Shown here in pieces: positions 53,968 through 63,550 of a stretch of 64,000 nt of DNA. The notes under the pieces were generated by a model that saw only the letters and a list, made by a program, of their open reading frames with translations, ran no database searches and was not told where the DNA came from. The DNA is from Paenibacillus sp. FSL H7-0737 (lineage in GTDB: Bacteria; Bacillota; Bacilli; Paenibacillales; Paenibacillaceae). Positions within the stretch are counted from its first letter, which is position 1. Each line of letters opens with the position of its first letter. The position numbers and the translations under genes are program-made. The DNA lies in contig NZ_CP009279.1 in NCBI RefSeq assembly GCF_000758545.1, positions 5,208,001 to 5,272,000 on the forward strand, given 5' to 3'.

Positions 53968-55086
53968 CTAAGGAGTATTGTTCATAAAATCCATATAAAG
54001 CTTATTTTGTTGCTCTTCCGATAAAAAAGCCCAATTCTCATCCAGCCACCCCAATCCAGCTTTCATAAGAATATCCGCTTTACGTTGTTCCCCGCCCACT
54101 TTATAATCCATGATTAGTGTTTCTCCCTTAATCTCTTTAAACCCAATTGCTATAGCAGATGTTGGAATGCTCATGGTCTCCATATCATAAAGTACGGTTT
54201 TCTCTTTGTATTTTTTATCCCCTGCATATTCTAAGTAACTAAGTACGAGCTGCTCATGCTCCTTATCAACAGCAATGATTGACTTGTAATCTAATAGTGT
54301 ATCATCAAAGGATTTAAGCGTGATCGGTGCCACAGTTTCCCCTGCCGCTGCTTTTTTAACATTAAGCATTGAAAATTCACCATCCTCATACATACCTACA
54401 CCAAGAGTCTTTTTGTAAGAAGTTAACAGGACATAATCTCCCGCCCCAAAAACCCCACTCAAATATTGATAAGTACTTGCCCCTCCCGCATAAAGAGGAA
54501 AAGTATATATCCTAGTAGCCGAAGAAGCCGATAGCTCCGTCTGGTCCTTCGAGCTCAAGTAAAGGGTGAACGGCTCTGTAGGATGTGTGTACTTTGGCTT
54601 CTTGTAGTCAACCATCGGGGGCGGCGGCGACCAGAGGATTCCCGCTGTTGTCTCAACGGCATATGCTTTGCTCTTATCTCTGCTCATTGGTAAAGGCATG
54701 TAATATTTCTTACCACTAATCTCAAACTCTGCTGGACTTGTCGGAGGCTCTGACGCTTTGTCATTAGTAACAGGAGTAGAAGAAGGTAGTATCGCTGCGG
54801 CTTGTGACTGCACCGATGAAGATTGGACTGGACCCTGACTCTTCCATGCGCCTATAGGCAAGTTAAGTGCACCTATCAACAAAATCATAGCCACACTGAT
54901 CAGTAGCAAACTTTTGTTTATTCGATAACGTCTGTGATTTTTATTTTTAAGCGTAGCAGCCTGTTCGATCTGAATCATCAGCTCAGGTGTAAAGCCATCT
55001 TCAATAAAAGGTTTTTTGCCTGCTTGCGCATACCAATCATTCTGTCCGATCATCACCGGGTTACTGTCATCAGCTTTGCCTCTCAT
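53968..55086 (-). CDS. Probable membrane anti-sigma factor with unusual sensor domain
   Basis: A 372-residue protein with a cytoplasmic N-terminus (about 1-55), one membrane helix (KSLLLISVAMILLIGALNL, about 58-76), a Ser/Gln/Pro linker and a beta-rich extracytoplasmic domain (about 120-370) that I do not recognise. It has no zinc-binding ZAS motif. It starts at ATGA overlapping the sigma gene by 4 bases, so it is the presumed regulator of that sigma factor. Confidence 0.72.
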   Translation of the reverse strand: MRGKADDSNPVMIGQNDWYAQAGKKPFIEDGFTPELMIQIEQAATLKNKNHRRYRINKSLLLISVAMILLIGALNLPIGAWKSQGPVQSSSVQSQAAAILPSSTPVTNDKASEPPTSPAEFEISGKKYYMPLPMSRDKSKAYAVETTAGILWSPPPPMVDYKKPKYTHPTEPFTLYLSSKDQTELSASSATRIYTFPLYAGGASTYQYLSGVFGAGDYVLLTSYKKTLGVGMYEDGEFSMLNVKKAAAGETVAPITLKSFDDTLLDYKSIIAVDKEHEQLVLSYLEYAGDKKYKEKTVLYDMETMSIPTSAIAIGFKEIKGETLIMDYKVGGEQRKADILMKAGLGWLDENWAFLSEEQQNKLYMDFMNNTP

Positions 55087-55622
55087 TCTCTCTCCTCCTT
55101 CTGGATGGCTTGCTTAACCTTCTCCCTCGCTCGCGCGAGTCGAGATTTCACAGTCCCCTGAGCTATATTCAGCAAATCAGACATTTCGGCAATCGATAGT
55201 CCATGCTGAATATCCAGTACAAGCACCTCTCTGTTCTTATCTGGTAGGTTCATAATCATTTCCCAGATTCGGTTCGCATACTGATTTCCGAGCGCTTCTC
55301 TTTCCGCAGACGGAGCATTTACAGTAACAGGTTGATCTCCAAATGGTATGAATCTGCGCCAAAAGCTATTTTTACTCCAACTAAAGGCTGTATTTCTAGT
55401 AATCGTGAGTAGCCAAGTTTTCATCGACGATTGTCCCCGGTACTTCCCCACATTTTTATATGCCTTCAAAAACACTTCTTGGCTAATATCATTCGCTTGC
55501 TCACGGCTTCTAGTTAAGAAAAAAGCATAATTCCACACATCCGATCCATACTCCTCCATCATTTCCCGCAAGGTCATTTCGGACGCATACGCTTCTGCAT
55601 ATGGCATATCTTCGCTTAGCAT
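55083..55622 (-). CDS. ECF RNA polymerase sigma factor
   Basis: A 179-residue ECF sigma. Region 2 contains YGSDVWNYAFFLTRSREQAN then DISQEVFLKAYKNVGKY, and region 4 GLSIAEMSDLLNIAQGTVKSRLARAREKVKQ. I start at ATG 55622 because a candidate ECF promoter covers the alternative TTG at 55658. It overlaps the anti-sigma-like gene by 4 bases. Confidence 0.9.
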   Translation of the reverse strand: MLSEDMPYAEAYASEMTLREMMEEYGSDVWNYAFFLTRSREQANDISQEVFLKAYKNVGKYRGQSSMKTWLLTITRNTAFSWSKNSFWRRFIPFGDQPVTVNAPSAEREALGNQYANRIWEMIMNLPDKNREVLVLDIQHGLSIAEMSDLLNIAQGTVKSRLARAREKVKQAIQKEERE

Positions 55623-55634
55623 GTTTCGTCTCAC

Positions 55635-55672
55635 CCCTTGCCTAATAAGACTTTCCAAACTTGAAAAAGTTC
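55635..55672 (-). promoter_or_regulatory. Candidate ECF promoter of the third sigma operon
   Basis: On the minus strand GGGAACTTTTTCAAG is followed, about 17 bases after the AAC, by AGTCTT. The AACTTTTT element is typical of ECF -35 regions, so autoregulation is plausible. Confidence 0.45.
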
Positions 55673-55734
55673 CCTTTAAAATAAATAATTAGGTCATATA
55701 TTACATAACAGCATAATCTCTATATCTGTCTTTT

Positions 55735-55777
55735 AAAAAGCACCACCGATGAACGCTTAAACGTCATCAGTGGTGCT
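55735..55777 (-). terminator. Terminator of the comE operon
   Basis: AGCACCAC and GTGGTGCT with an inner GATGA.CG / CG.CATC stem, followed by TTTTTAAAAG on the minus strand. It lies 110 bases after comEC. Confidence 0.9.
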
Positions 55778-55837
55778 CGCATGTCGGATTGGGGAGAGCT
55801 GAATATATCTAGAGATATAGGCGTTTCCCCTCATTTT

Positions 55838-55907
55838 GAGTGTACAAAGTGCAACAAAATGAAGATCCAGCTATCTTGGATTGCGTTCTATTGCACAAAA
55901 TGCAATG
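55838..55907. repeat. Family C repeats reaching into the comEC end
   Basis: GTGTACAAAGTGCAAC (55840-55855) and CTATTGCACAAAATGCAAT (55888-55906) are about 51 bases apart, like the motifs near 52.6 kb. The second covers the comEC stop, so the last codons of comEC (LHFVQ) derive from it. Confidence 0.5.
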
Positions 55908-58566
55908 CCTCCACCAACTTATATCGCACTTCAACCCCCTCCGCCCGCACCCGCATCTGTACCTCCCCCTGCTGATCCGTCCGGAATATAGATGCTTGGT
56001 TATCTCGCAATCGCTCCAACACCTCAGCTTTCGGGTGACCATACAGATTATTGACACCCGCAGAAATCACCGCTGCTGCAGGCTGCCAGAAGTCAAGCCA
56101 AGCTTCGCCAGAGGATGTCTTGCTCCCATGATGAGCCACCTTCAGCACATCAATGAAAGGTCCAGCGCTGATCCCCTTTTGCTTGGCCTGCTCTACAATC
56201 TCCTCCTCGGCTTCCAGATCCATATCTCCGGTGAATAGAAAGTTTCTACCATTCATCTCTAAGCGAAAAGCTACCGAATCATGGTTCTGGTCTTCCAGTA
56301 GAGGAATGCCATTCTGATAAGGAGTACCCGACGCTTCTCCACCCCTTCCCTCCGGCCATAAAAAGGACAGCTCCGTCTGATCATCCGGGGAAAGGGTCAT
56401 TCCTTGATGCACAGCATACAACTGAACATCCCTCTCTAGTGCAGTCCTCATCATCCCCAAATAAAACTCGCGATCAACTAACGTTCCATTAAAAAGCAAC
56501 GCCGAAACCGGAATCTCTTCCAACACGGCTTGGAGTCCTCCGGCATGATCCTGATCTCCATGTGTCAAAATAATCGCATCTAAACGGTGGATACCACGTT
56601 TTTTCAGCAGAGGCACCAGCACTTTAGCGCCAACCTCGAACGGACTTCGGCGAACGCGCCACTCTTCTTTTTGACCAAAGTTTAAGGTTCCACCACCGTC
56701 CACTAGAATATGTGCTCCGCTCGGTGTAGTGATGAGGATGCTGTCGCCTTGTCCAATATCCAGATAACTAATTGTACCTCTACCAGCTTGACCATCCGAC
56801 TGATAACCCCTATACAGCAACATCCCCAGTCCAACCGCCAATAGTAGAACAATCGCTCCGCTCCAGCGTCCAACCTTAGAAGCACCAACAGCAAGCTGTG
56901 CATTCCCCACTCTCCCAAACCCACCGTGACTGTTCACAGATAAACCAGCCTCCGCTAAAGGTCTCGTCTCATCCTCCATATATTGAGGTGCAGAACGAGC
57001 TTCCTTTCCTAGCTTGGCAACATACAGCAGACCATACAACAAAACATAGTACACACCGATCCACAGCAGTGAAGGCGAGCCCCAAATCAGTACTCCACCG
57101 GTAAATTTGTTGATCCATTCCACTGCGTAGAAAGTAAAGTTATTCAGCAGCTCCGTAACATGCGCCAGTACGTTTGCAGCATCTTCCCACAGTCGTCCAA
57201 GCAGTAGCGCAAACGTCCCTAGCGGCAATACTACAAAGGTAATAAAAGGTACAAAGACCAAATTGGCGACAAAGGACAGTAGCGAAAACTGATTAAAATA
57301 ATAAATCGTGAGCGGGAAAGAAACTAATTGGGCCACTAACGTCACAGAGACCGCACCTTTAAGCCAGCGTGGCAGTATGCTCAAAAGAGGATTCATAAGC
57401 GGAACGTAGACCATCAAACCCAGGGTCACCAGAAAAGACAACTGGAAGCTGACACTGAGCAGCATATAAGGATTCCAGATCAACATAACCAGTGCCGATG
57501 CCGCCAAAATATTAAGTCCATCCTTCAACATTCCAACTCTTGCAGCGAGCAAGGCAATCATACTCATCAGCCCCGCACGCACAATGGACGGACCCGCACC
57601 AGACAAGAGGACGTATACCGGAACGAGTAAGAAAGTGAGCGTTAGTGCGGTCTCTTTTGTCAGGCGAAAGCGTCTGAACAGAAATAAAAGAACGCCTACA
57701 TACACCGCTACATGCATACCTGAAATAGCGAGAATATGCGTCAAACCGAGCTGGGAGAACTGCTTAAAGGTATCCGGATCGAGATCATCCTGCATCCCAA
57801 TGATTAAGCCCTTCATGTACCCAGAGTGGCGTCCTTGAAAAAGATGGTCCAACTCAGCACCAAGGGCCGTTCGCGCGCTGTCATTTAAGCGAAGAATCGT
57901 TAACGGACTCCATGAATCTGGCACGGTTACCCTTATATTTTCCGCTCCCTGCCCCTTTAATAGCCAATGAATCTTCTTCGTATGTAAATAGGTACGATAA
58001 TCGAAGCCTCCAAAATTACGCGCTACTGCCGGCTCTTCCAGCACGCCATTAAGCAGCACCTCATCCCCTCTTCGCCACTCCGCAGCGACAGCAATTTCTT
58101 GCTCAGCCAGAAGTTTGATCTGAACTGCGATTAACTCCCCTTGCATCTTGCTATCCTGTCCATCCAATGGATCAGATGAATAATCATCTCCGTCTACAAG
58201 CAGGTTCATATGTGAGAGCTTCATTATAAAATCAACCCGATCCCCATCCCGTTCCACGACGGAAACGATCGTGCCTCTAGCTTCCACGGGACTCCCATTC
58301 AGCTCTGCAATCGTGCTACCCAGCGCTTCAGGAATTCCGCTAATATTGCGAGCTTCGTTCCACTCCCAATATCCAGCCGCTAAAGAAATGGATAAACACA
58401 ACACGGCTATGTATTTCCAACTTACTGTTCCCCACACCCTCAGACTCACCAGTAAAAGTATTAATCCAGCCCATGCTAACAGCAGTCCGTTCCCTGAGCT
58501 TAAGCAAGCCGCTGCGCTTCCAGCCACCCAACATACTGTAAAGCTTAACAAGGGTCTTTCCTTCAC
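55888..58566 (-). CDS. comEC: DNA internalisation competence protein ComEC/Rec2
   Basis: An 892-residue membrane channel for single-stranded DNA uptake. Order: N-terminal DUF4131 region with membrane helices (about 1-215); the competence domain with many helices (about 220-510, with LGLTHILAISGMHVAVYVG and LSGAGPSIVRAGLM); a soluble metallo-beta-lactamase-like part (about 590-870) with YLDIGQGDSILI, LTHGDQDHAGGL, FLFTGDMD and KVAHHGSKTSSG. The start is GTG after GGGGGATGG. It is separated from comEB by a terminator. The final codons lie in a repeat. Confidence 0.95.
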   Translation of the reverse strand: MKERPLLSFTVCWVAGSAAACLSSGNGLLLAWAGLILLLVSLRVWGTVSWKYIAVLCLSISLAAGYWEWNEARNISGIPEALGSTIAELNGSPVEARGTIVSVVERDGDRVDFIMKLSHMNLLVDGDDYSSDPLDGQDSKMQGELIAVQIKLLAEQEIAVAAEWRRGDEVLLNGVLEEPAVARNFGGFDYRTYLHTKKIHWLLKGQGAENIRVTVPDSWSPLTILRLNDSARTALGAELDHLFQGRHSGYMKGLIIGMQDDLDPDTFKQFSQLGLTHILAISGMHVAVYVGVLLFLFRRFRLTKETALTLTFLLVPVYVLLSGAGPSIVRAGLMSMIALLAARVGMLKDGLNILAASALVMLIWNPYMLLSVSFQLSFLVTLGLMVYVPLMNPLLSILPRWLKGAVSVTLVAQLVSFPLTIYYFNQFSLLSFVANLVFVPFITFVVLPLGTFALLLGRLWEDAANVLAHVTELLNNFTFYAVEWINKFTGGVLIWGSPSLLWIGVYYVLLYGLLYVAKLGKEARSAPQYMEDETRPLAEAGLSVNSHGGFGRVGNAQLAVGASKVGRWSGAIVLLLAVGLGMLLYRGYQSDGQAGRGTISYLDIGQGDSILITTPSGAHILVDGGGTLNFGQKEEWRVRRSPFEVGAKVLVPLLKKRGIHRLDAIILTHGDQDHAGGLQAVLEEIPVSALLFNGTLVDREFYLGMMRTALERDVQLYAVHQGMTLSPDDQTELSFLWPEGRGGEASGTPYQNGIPLLEDQNHDSVAFRLEMNGRNFLFTGDMDLEAEEEIVEQAKQKGISAGPFIDVLKVAHHGSKTSSGEAWLDFWQPAAAVISAGVNNLYGHPKAEVLERLRDNQASIFRTDQQGEVQMRVRAEGVEVRYKLVEALHFVQ

Positions 58567-58595
58567 GCGCCCATCCCCCTTTCACAATACTGGAT

Positions 58596-58645
58596 ACAAA
58601 AAAAAGAACCTCTACATACGCCATAAAAGCGCACGAGAGGTTCTT
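58596..58645 (-). terminator. Terminator or attenuator between comEB and comEC
   Basis: AAGAACCTCT and AGAGGTTCTT form a 10-bp stem followed by nine T on the minus strand, with a partly paired interior. It sits inside the comE gene set, so comEC may need read-through or its own promoter. Confidence 0.8.
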
Positions 58646-58684
58646 CCTCAAGTCATCTTATTAAATTAGTGTTGTACAGATCAG

Positions 58685-59203
58685 CTACTCTGACACTTTG
58701 ATCATCGTTTCACTTGGCGGCTCATAGTTCTCCAATTGACGAAATATGATACCCTTGGCAGCCATCATCGCTTCAACCTTTTCCATATCCTTACGGTAAG
58801 GTCGGTAATACACGATTTCCACGATACCACTGTTCGCCAGCATATTGGCGCAGGTCCAGCAAGGCTCATCTGTCACATAGACGGTACTGCCTTCCCGATC
58901 GATTCGGTCTGTAAATAGCAAAAGATTCTGTTCCGCATGAATCGTGCGAATACAGCGCTGTTTCTTCACCATTGTCTCTACGCCATCCACGATTTCCATT
59001 TCATATTGCTCCGAGAGCATACAGCCTGCCTCTGAACAATCAGGTACGCCCATTGGCGCCCCGTTGTACGCTGTTCCTAGCAACTTCTTGCCTTGTACCA
59101 GCACAGCACCCACATGTCGGCGATTACAGCGTGAACGAGTTGAGACCATGCAGGCAATGTCCATGAAGTAAGTATCCCAGTCTTTACGATAAGCAGCAGT
59201 CAT
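58685..59203 (-). CDS. comEB: dCMP deaminase ComEB
   Basis: A 172-residue zinc deaminase converting dCMP to dUMP. The motif pair IHAEQN (catalytic His-x-Glu) and PCWTCANML (two cysteines) is clear, together with NGAPMGVPDC and RHVGAVLVQ. It is the middle gene of the comE set, but its enzymatic role in competence is minor in B. subtilis. GGAG precedes the ATG. Confidence 0.95.
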   Translation of the reverse strand: MTAAYRKDWDTYFMDIACMVSTRSRCNRRHVGAVLVQGKKLLGTAYNGAPMGVPDCSEAGCMLSEQYEMEIVDGVETMVKKQRCIRTIHAEQNLLLFTDRIDREGSTVYVTDEPCWTCANMLANSGIVEIVYYRPYRKDMEKVEAMMAAKGIIFRQLENYEPPSETMIKVSE

Positions 59204-59318
59204 AATTAATCTCCATATCCTTCTAAATAGTTGTTAACTATTGTAGCACATCCCCGCAAGTATTCACTAGGACAACGGTTGTAGCACATTCAACAGTACC
59301 TTCAATACCCTTTTATCT

Positions 59319-59957
59319 TCAAAATATTACTAAAGGCTTTAGCTTTTCCAGCATTTTGGGCCCGATCCCCTTCACCTTCCCCAAATCTGACAGACTACGA
59401 AAAGCCCCTTCACGGTTGCGATACTCGATTATAGTCTGGGCCTTCTTCTCTCCGATGCCCGGGAGATCCATCAGCTCCTTAGCACCCGCAGTGTTCACAT
59501 TTATTTTACCTTCCTGTGAAGCGACTGACGTGGTAACCTCAAGCGCCTCCAAAGCATTCTCTCCAGTAACTGTTGTCGCTTTTTCATCTACTGGAGTCGG
59601 GACAGTATGTTCTACTTGTGCAGTATCCTTCACCTTCTGAGCAGGATCAGACTTATCACTAACTTCAGCCTTTCCAGCACTATCATTTTTCCCAGAAGCA
59701 TCAGTCTTCCCAGTAGCTTCGGCTCCCACTGTAACTTTCCCAGCACTTTGCTTATCTACCTTCGTCTGCTGGCCTCCCACTTTGCCCTCTGTAGCCGAAG
59801 CTTCACCTGGCTCAGCGACTCCAATCGCCTGTTCCATGCTTGCATTCAAGGTTTCCCATCCGGCAATGCCGGAATCCCCCTTGCTCCCTGCAGACCATAG
59901 CAACCCACCACCCAGTAGAGCTACAACCACTCCGAGCACTATATTCCCTTTATTCAA
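59319..59957 (-). CDS. comEA: Competence DNA receptor ComEA
   Basis: A 212-residue membrane-tethered DNA-binding protein. The N-terminal helix (VLGVVVALLGGGLLWSAG) anchors it. Residues 45-130 are low-complexity, rich in Lys, Thr, Ala and Gly (for example TGKTDASGKNDSAGK) and replace the SLBB domain found in B. subtilis ComEA. The helix-hairpin-helix pair is at about 148-212: INVNTAGAKELMDLPGIGEKK and FRSLSDLGKVKGIGPKMLEKL. The TTG start follows GGGGGAG. comER is divergent. Confidence 0.93.
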   Translation of the reverse strand: MNKGNIVLGVVVALLGGGLLWSAGSKGDSGIAGWETLNASMEQAIGVAEPGEASATEGKVGGQQTKVDKQSAGKVTVGAEATGKTDASGKNDSAGKAEVSDKSDPAQKVKDTAQVEHTVPTPVDEKATTVTGENALEALEVTTSVASQEGKINVNTAGAKELMDLPGIGEKKAQTIIEYRNREGAFRSLSDLGKVKGIGPKMLEKLKPLVIF

Positions 59958-60143
59958 AATGCGCTCCCCCTCACGAAAATTCGTCCTATACTTTTTTGTG
60001 AATCTTCATACATTCCTTTAATTGGAATTCCCTTTAATAATTCATACAAAACCTGTCATTTGTCCAAGGCTATCCTGCATACATATAACGAAGAGAATTC
60101 ATGTCAGTTAGTAAAAAGCAATGCTAGAAAGGAGGAACCACAG

Positions 60144-60995
60144 GTGAAAGTAGGATTTATCGGAACAGGCAGCATGGGCAGCCTGCTGATCGACGCCTTT
60201 CTTTCTTCCGGAGCGCTAGAACCGTGTGATGTGCTTGCCAGCAACCGCAGCCTGAATAAGCTGCTGGAGCTTGAGAAGCGTCACCCCGGCATTTCCATTT
60301 GCGGAAGCAATAGGGAGACAGCGTTAGGAAGTGATATCGTTTTTTTATGCGTAAAGCCACTTGAATTTAAAACATTAACAGATGAGATCGGCTCATGTCT
60401 CCGGAGTGAGCAAATTGTCGTATCCATTACAAGTCCAGTTCAATTGCATCATCTGGAATCCGCTTTGCCGTCCAAAATTGCCAAGATCATCCCAAGCATT
60501 ACGCACTGCGTCAAGAGTGGGACTTCACTGTGCATATTTGGCAGCAGGCTTAATAAAGAAGACAGGCTTGTACTGCTACAGCTATTGTCTTTCATAGGTG
60601 TTCCCTTAGAAATCCAAGAAGCACATACCCGAATCGCTTCTGATTTCTCCAGCTGTGGACCTGCGTTCTTAAGCTATTTCATTGAGCGCTGGATAGAAGC
60701 AGCCGTTGAGGCCACTGGAATTGAAGAGACATTAATCAGCCGACTCGCTGGTGAAATGCTGCTTGGAACAGGCAAATTACTGACAGAAGGGGAGTTTACC
60801 CCGCAAGAGCTTCAAGAACGGGTCGCTGTTCGCGGTGGCATTACTGCAGAAGCGTTAAGCCACTTACGTACCAGTCTAGATGGTGTATTTGAACGCCTCA
60901 TCACGACAACGCATGATAAATATGATGAGGATGTTATTAAGCTTGATGAGCTATTCGGACACGACACTATTAATCAGGGTCCTAAAGAACGTTAG
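60144..60995 (+). CDS. comER: ComER, pyrroline-5-carboxylate reductase-like protein
   Basis: A 283-residue protein of the P5C reductase family, oriented opposite comEA as in B. subtilis. N-terminal NAD(P)-binding GFIGTGSMGS; C-terminal helices with FLSYFIERWIEAAVEATG and the RLAGEMLLGTG region. It starts at GTG 60144 after AAGGAGG; the upstream ATG frame at 60060 lacks a site. Enzymatic activity is possible, but its relation to competence is regulatory and unclear. Confidence 0.9.
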   Translation: MKVGFIGTGSMGSLLIDAFLSSGALEPCDVLASNRSLNKLLELEKRHPGISICGSNRETALGSDIVFLCVKPLEFKTLTDEIGSCLRSEQIVVSITSPVQLHHLESALPSKIAKIIPSITHCVKSGTSLCIFGSRLNKEDRLVLLQLLSFIGVPLEIQEAHTRIASDFSSCGPAFLSYFIERWIEAAVEATGIEETLISRLAGEMLLGTGKLLTEGEFTPQELQERVAVRGGITAEALSHLRTSLDGVFERLITTTHDKYDEDVIKLDELFGHDTINQGPKER

Positions 60996-61004
60996 AACAA
61001 CAAA

Positions 61005-61037
61005 GCCCGCAGCACGGATTTCTCCGATGCTGCGGGC
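61005..61037 (-). terminator. Terminator of leuS / comER
   Basis: GCCCGCAGCA and TGCTGCGGGC form a 10-bp stem with an inner CGGA/TCCG. T content is low but it lies between two convergent genes, so it probably stops both. Confidence 0.75.
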
Positions 61038-61054
61038 AGAATTGCGTTCTTCGC

Positions 61055-63505
61055 TTAACCCACTACAATATTTACAAGCTTGCCAGGAACCGCAATAATC
61101 TTGCGTACGGTTTTACCTTCTACAGCTGCACTCACATTAGGAAGTGACAGCGCATGAGCTTGCATTTCTTCCTGACCCATATCCAGCGGAATCAGGGCGC
61201 GTTGTACGATTTTACCATTAACTTGAATAACGATTTCAACCTCAGCATCGACTGTCCATGCTTCATCATAAGCTGGCCAAGCCACGTAGCTGATGCTTCC
61301 TTCATGACCAAGCAGTTGCCACAGCTCTTCAGCAATATGCGGCGCCAGTGGTGACAACATTTGCACAAAGTGTTCGGCAGCTTCATGGGACAAGGTTTCT
61401 TGCTTGTAGGCATCGTTAATGAAAATCATCAACTGGCTAATCGCCGTATTGAAACGCAGATGTTCGAAATCCTCAGTGACTTTCTTAATCGTTTTGTGCC
61501 AAGTACGTTTGAACTCTTCCGTACCGCCATCTGCTGTGATTTTGGCATTGAGCTTACCTTCCTCATTCACGAACAGGCGCCATACACGGGACAAGAACCG
61601 GTGAACCCCTTCAACACCCTTTTCATTCCAAGGCTTGGTTGCTTCCAGAGGGCCCATAAACATTTCATAGACACGCAATGTATCTGCACCGAAAGCTTCA
61701 ACAATTTCATCTGGGTTGATGACATTTCCGCGTGATTTACTCATTTTTTCATTATTATTTCCAAGAATCATGCCTTGGTTAACCAGCTTATGGAACGGTT
61801 CTTTCGTTTCCACTACGCCGATATCATAAAGCACCTTGTGCCAGAAACGTGCATAGAGCAAGTGAAGTACAGCATGCTCCGCTCCGCCAATGTACAGATC
61901 CACAGGAAGCCATGCTTTTTGCTTCTCAGGGGAGCACAGCTCTTGATCGTTTTTCGGATCAATATAACGCAGGTAGTACCAGCAGCTGCCCGCCCATTGC
62001 GGCATGGTGTTGGTCTCACGGCGAGCCTTCATACCAGTCTCAGGATCGATCGTTTCCACCCACTCTGTTACATTGGCAAGTGGAGACTCCCCAGTACCCG
62101 ATGGTTTGATCGCATCTACATCAGGCAGTACCAGTGGCAGCTGATCAACCGGAACAGTCTTCATTGTACCGTCTTCCAGATGCAGAATTGGAATCGGCTC
62201 TCCCCAGTAGCGTTGACGGCTGAACAGCCAATCACGCAGACGATAGGTTACTTTACCTTTACCTACGCCATTCTCTTCCAGCCAAGCAATCATCTTCGCA
62301 ATCGCTTCTTCATTCTTAAGCCCATTCAAGAAATCAGAATTGACATGCGGTCCGTCTCCGGAATACGCCTCTTCTTCAACGTTGCCACCTTGTACGACTT
62401 CAACGATATTCAGGCCGAATTGTTTAGCAAATTCCCAGTCGCGAGTATCGTGACCTGGAACCGCCATGATCGCACCCGTTCCATATCCGGCAAGCACATA
62501 ATCTGCAATCCAGATCGGTGCCTTGGCGCCATTCACAGGATTGATTGCATATGCACCCGTGAACACACCGCTCTTCTCTTTAGCCAAATCTGTACGTTCC
62601 AGATCGCTCTTATGAGAAGCTTTCACACGATATTCTGCAATCGCTGCACGTTGTGCTTCTGTTGTAATGGCATCAACCAGTTCATGCTCTGGTGCTAATA
62701 CGCAGTAGCTAGCTCCGAACAATGTATCTGGACGTGTTGTAAACACGGTCAGGCTAGCATCGTGACCTTCAATTTCAAAGTTCACTTCTGCACCTGTAGA
62801 TTTGCCGATCCAGTTGCGCTGCATATCCTTGATGCTCTCAGACCAATCCAGCTCTTCCAGATCTTCAAGCAGACGCTCAGCATATTCAGTAATTCTCAGA
62901 ATCCACTGACGCATCGGTTTGCGGACAACCGGATGTCCTCCGCGCTCACTTTTACCATCAATAACTTCTTCGTTGGCAAGTACTGTACCCAGTGCCTCGC
63001 ACCAGTTAACAGGTACTTCTGCTACATAAGCCAAGCCTTTGTTGTACAGCTGGATGAAAATCCACTGCGTCCATTTGTAATAATCTGGATCTGTAGTGCT
63101 GATCTCGCGATCCCAGTCGTAGGAGAAACCCAGCGATTTGATCTGACGACGGAAATTATCGATGTTCTTATCTGTAAAATCACGTGGATGCTGACCTGTA
63201 TCCATTGCATACTGCTCTGCAGGAAGTCCAAAAGCATCCCAGCCCATTGGGTGCAGCACGTTAAAACCACGCATCCGTTTGTAACGGGATACGATATCCG
63301 TTGCTGTGTAGCCTTCTGGATGACCTACGTGTAGTCCTGCACCTGAAGGGTACGGGAACATATCCAGTGCATAGAAATTCGGTTTGGTTGGATCTTCACC
63401 TGTCTTAAAACTTTTGTTCTCATCCCAGAACTTTTGCCACTTGGGCTCAATAGCCTGCGCCCGGTAACCGCCGGCAGGTATACTGTTTGTTTGATTGTCG
63501 CTCAT
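61055..63505 (-). CDS. leuS: Leucyl-tRNA synthetase
   Basis: An 816-residue class I synthetase. HVGHPEGYTATD is the HIGH motif (59-62); KMSKSRGNV is the KMSKS motif near 585. The CP1 editing domain contains TLFGASYCVLAPEHEL, GYGTGAIMAVPGHDTRD and TTRPDTL. A strong AAGGAGGAG precedes the ATG. Its leader is a T-box, so expression rises when uncharged tRNA-Leu accumulates. Confidence 0.98.
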   Translation of the reverse strand: MSDNQTNSIPAGGYRAQAIEPKWQKFWDENKSFKTGEDPTKPNFYALDMFPYPSGAGLHVGHPEGYTATDIVSRYKRMRGFNVLHPMGWDAFGLPAEQYAMDTGQHPRDFTDKNIDNFRRQIKSLGFSYDWDREISTTDPDYYKWTQWIFIQLYNKGLAYVAEVPVNWCEALGTVLANEEVIDGKSERGGHPVVRKPMRQWILRITEYAERLLEDLEELDWSESIKDMQRNWIGKSTGAEVNFEIEGHDASLTVFTTRPDTLFGASYCVLAPEHELVDAITTEAQRAAIAEYRVKASHKSDLERTDLAKEKSGVFTGAYAINPVNGAKAPIWIADYVLAGYGTGAIMAVPGHDTRDWEFAKQFGLNIVEVVQGGNVEEEAYSGDGPHVNSDFLNGLKNEEAIAKMIAWLEENGVGKGKVTYRLRDWLFSRQRYWGEPIPILHLEDGTMKTVPVDQLPLVLPDVDAIKPSGTGESPLANVTEWVETIDPETGMKARRETNTMPQWAGSCWYYLRYIDPKNDQELCSPEKQKAWLPVDLYIGGAEHAVLHLLYARFWHKVLYDIGVVETKEPFHKLVNQGMILGNNNEKMSKSRGNVINPDEIVEAFGADTLRVYEMFMGPLEATKPWNEKGVEGVHRFLSRVWRLFVNEEGKLNAKITADGGTEEFKRTWHKTIKKVTEDFEHLRFNTAISQLMIFINDAYKQETLSHEAAEHFVQMLSPLAPHIAEELWQLLGHEGSISYVAWPAYDEAWTVDAEVEIVIQVNGKIVQRALIPLDMGQEEMQAHALSLPNVSAAVEGKTVRKIIAVPGKLVNIVVG

Positions 63506-63550
63506 TGTCTGCTCCTCCTTGGAGTGTTACTACTTAGATTTCTTAACCAA

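Noticed and set aside
58340..58651. A 103-codon minus-strand ORF before comEC
   Set aside because: It is in a different frame over the comEC start and spans the comEB-comEC terminator.
59958..60143. A ComK box in the comEA/comER intergenic region
   Set aside because: No AAAA-N5-TTTT pair with proper spacing is visible; only loosely spaced A and T runs are present.
61775..62698. A 307-codon plus-strand ORF
   Set aside because: It is a shadow of leuS on the other strand, without a start site or family pattern.
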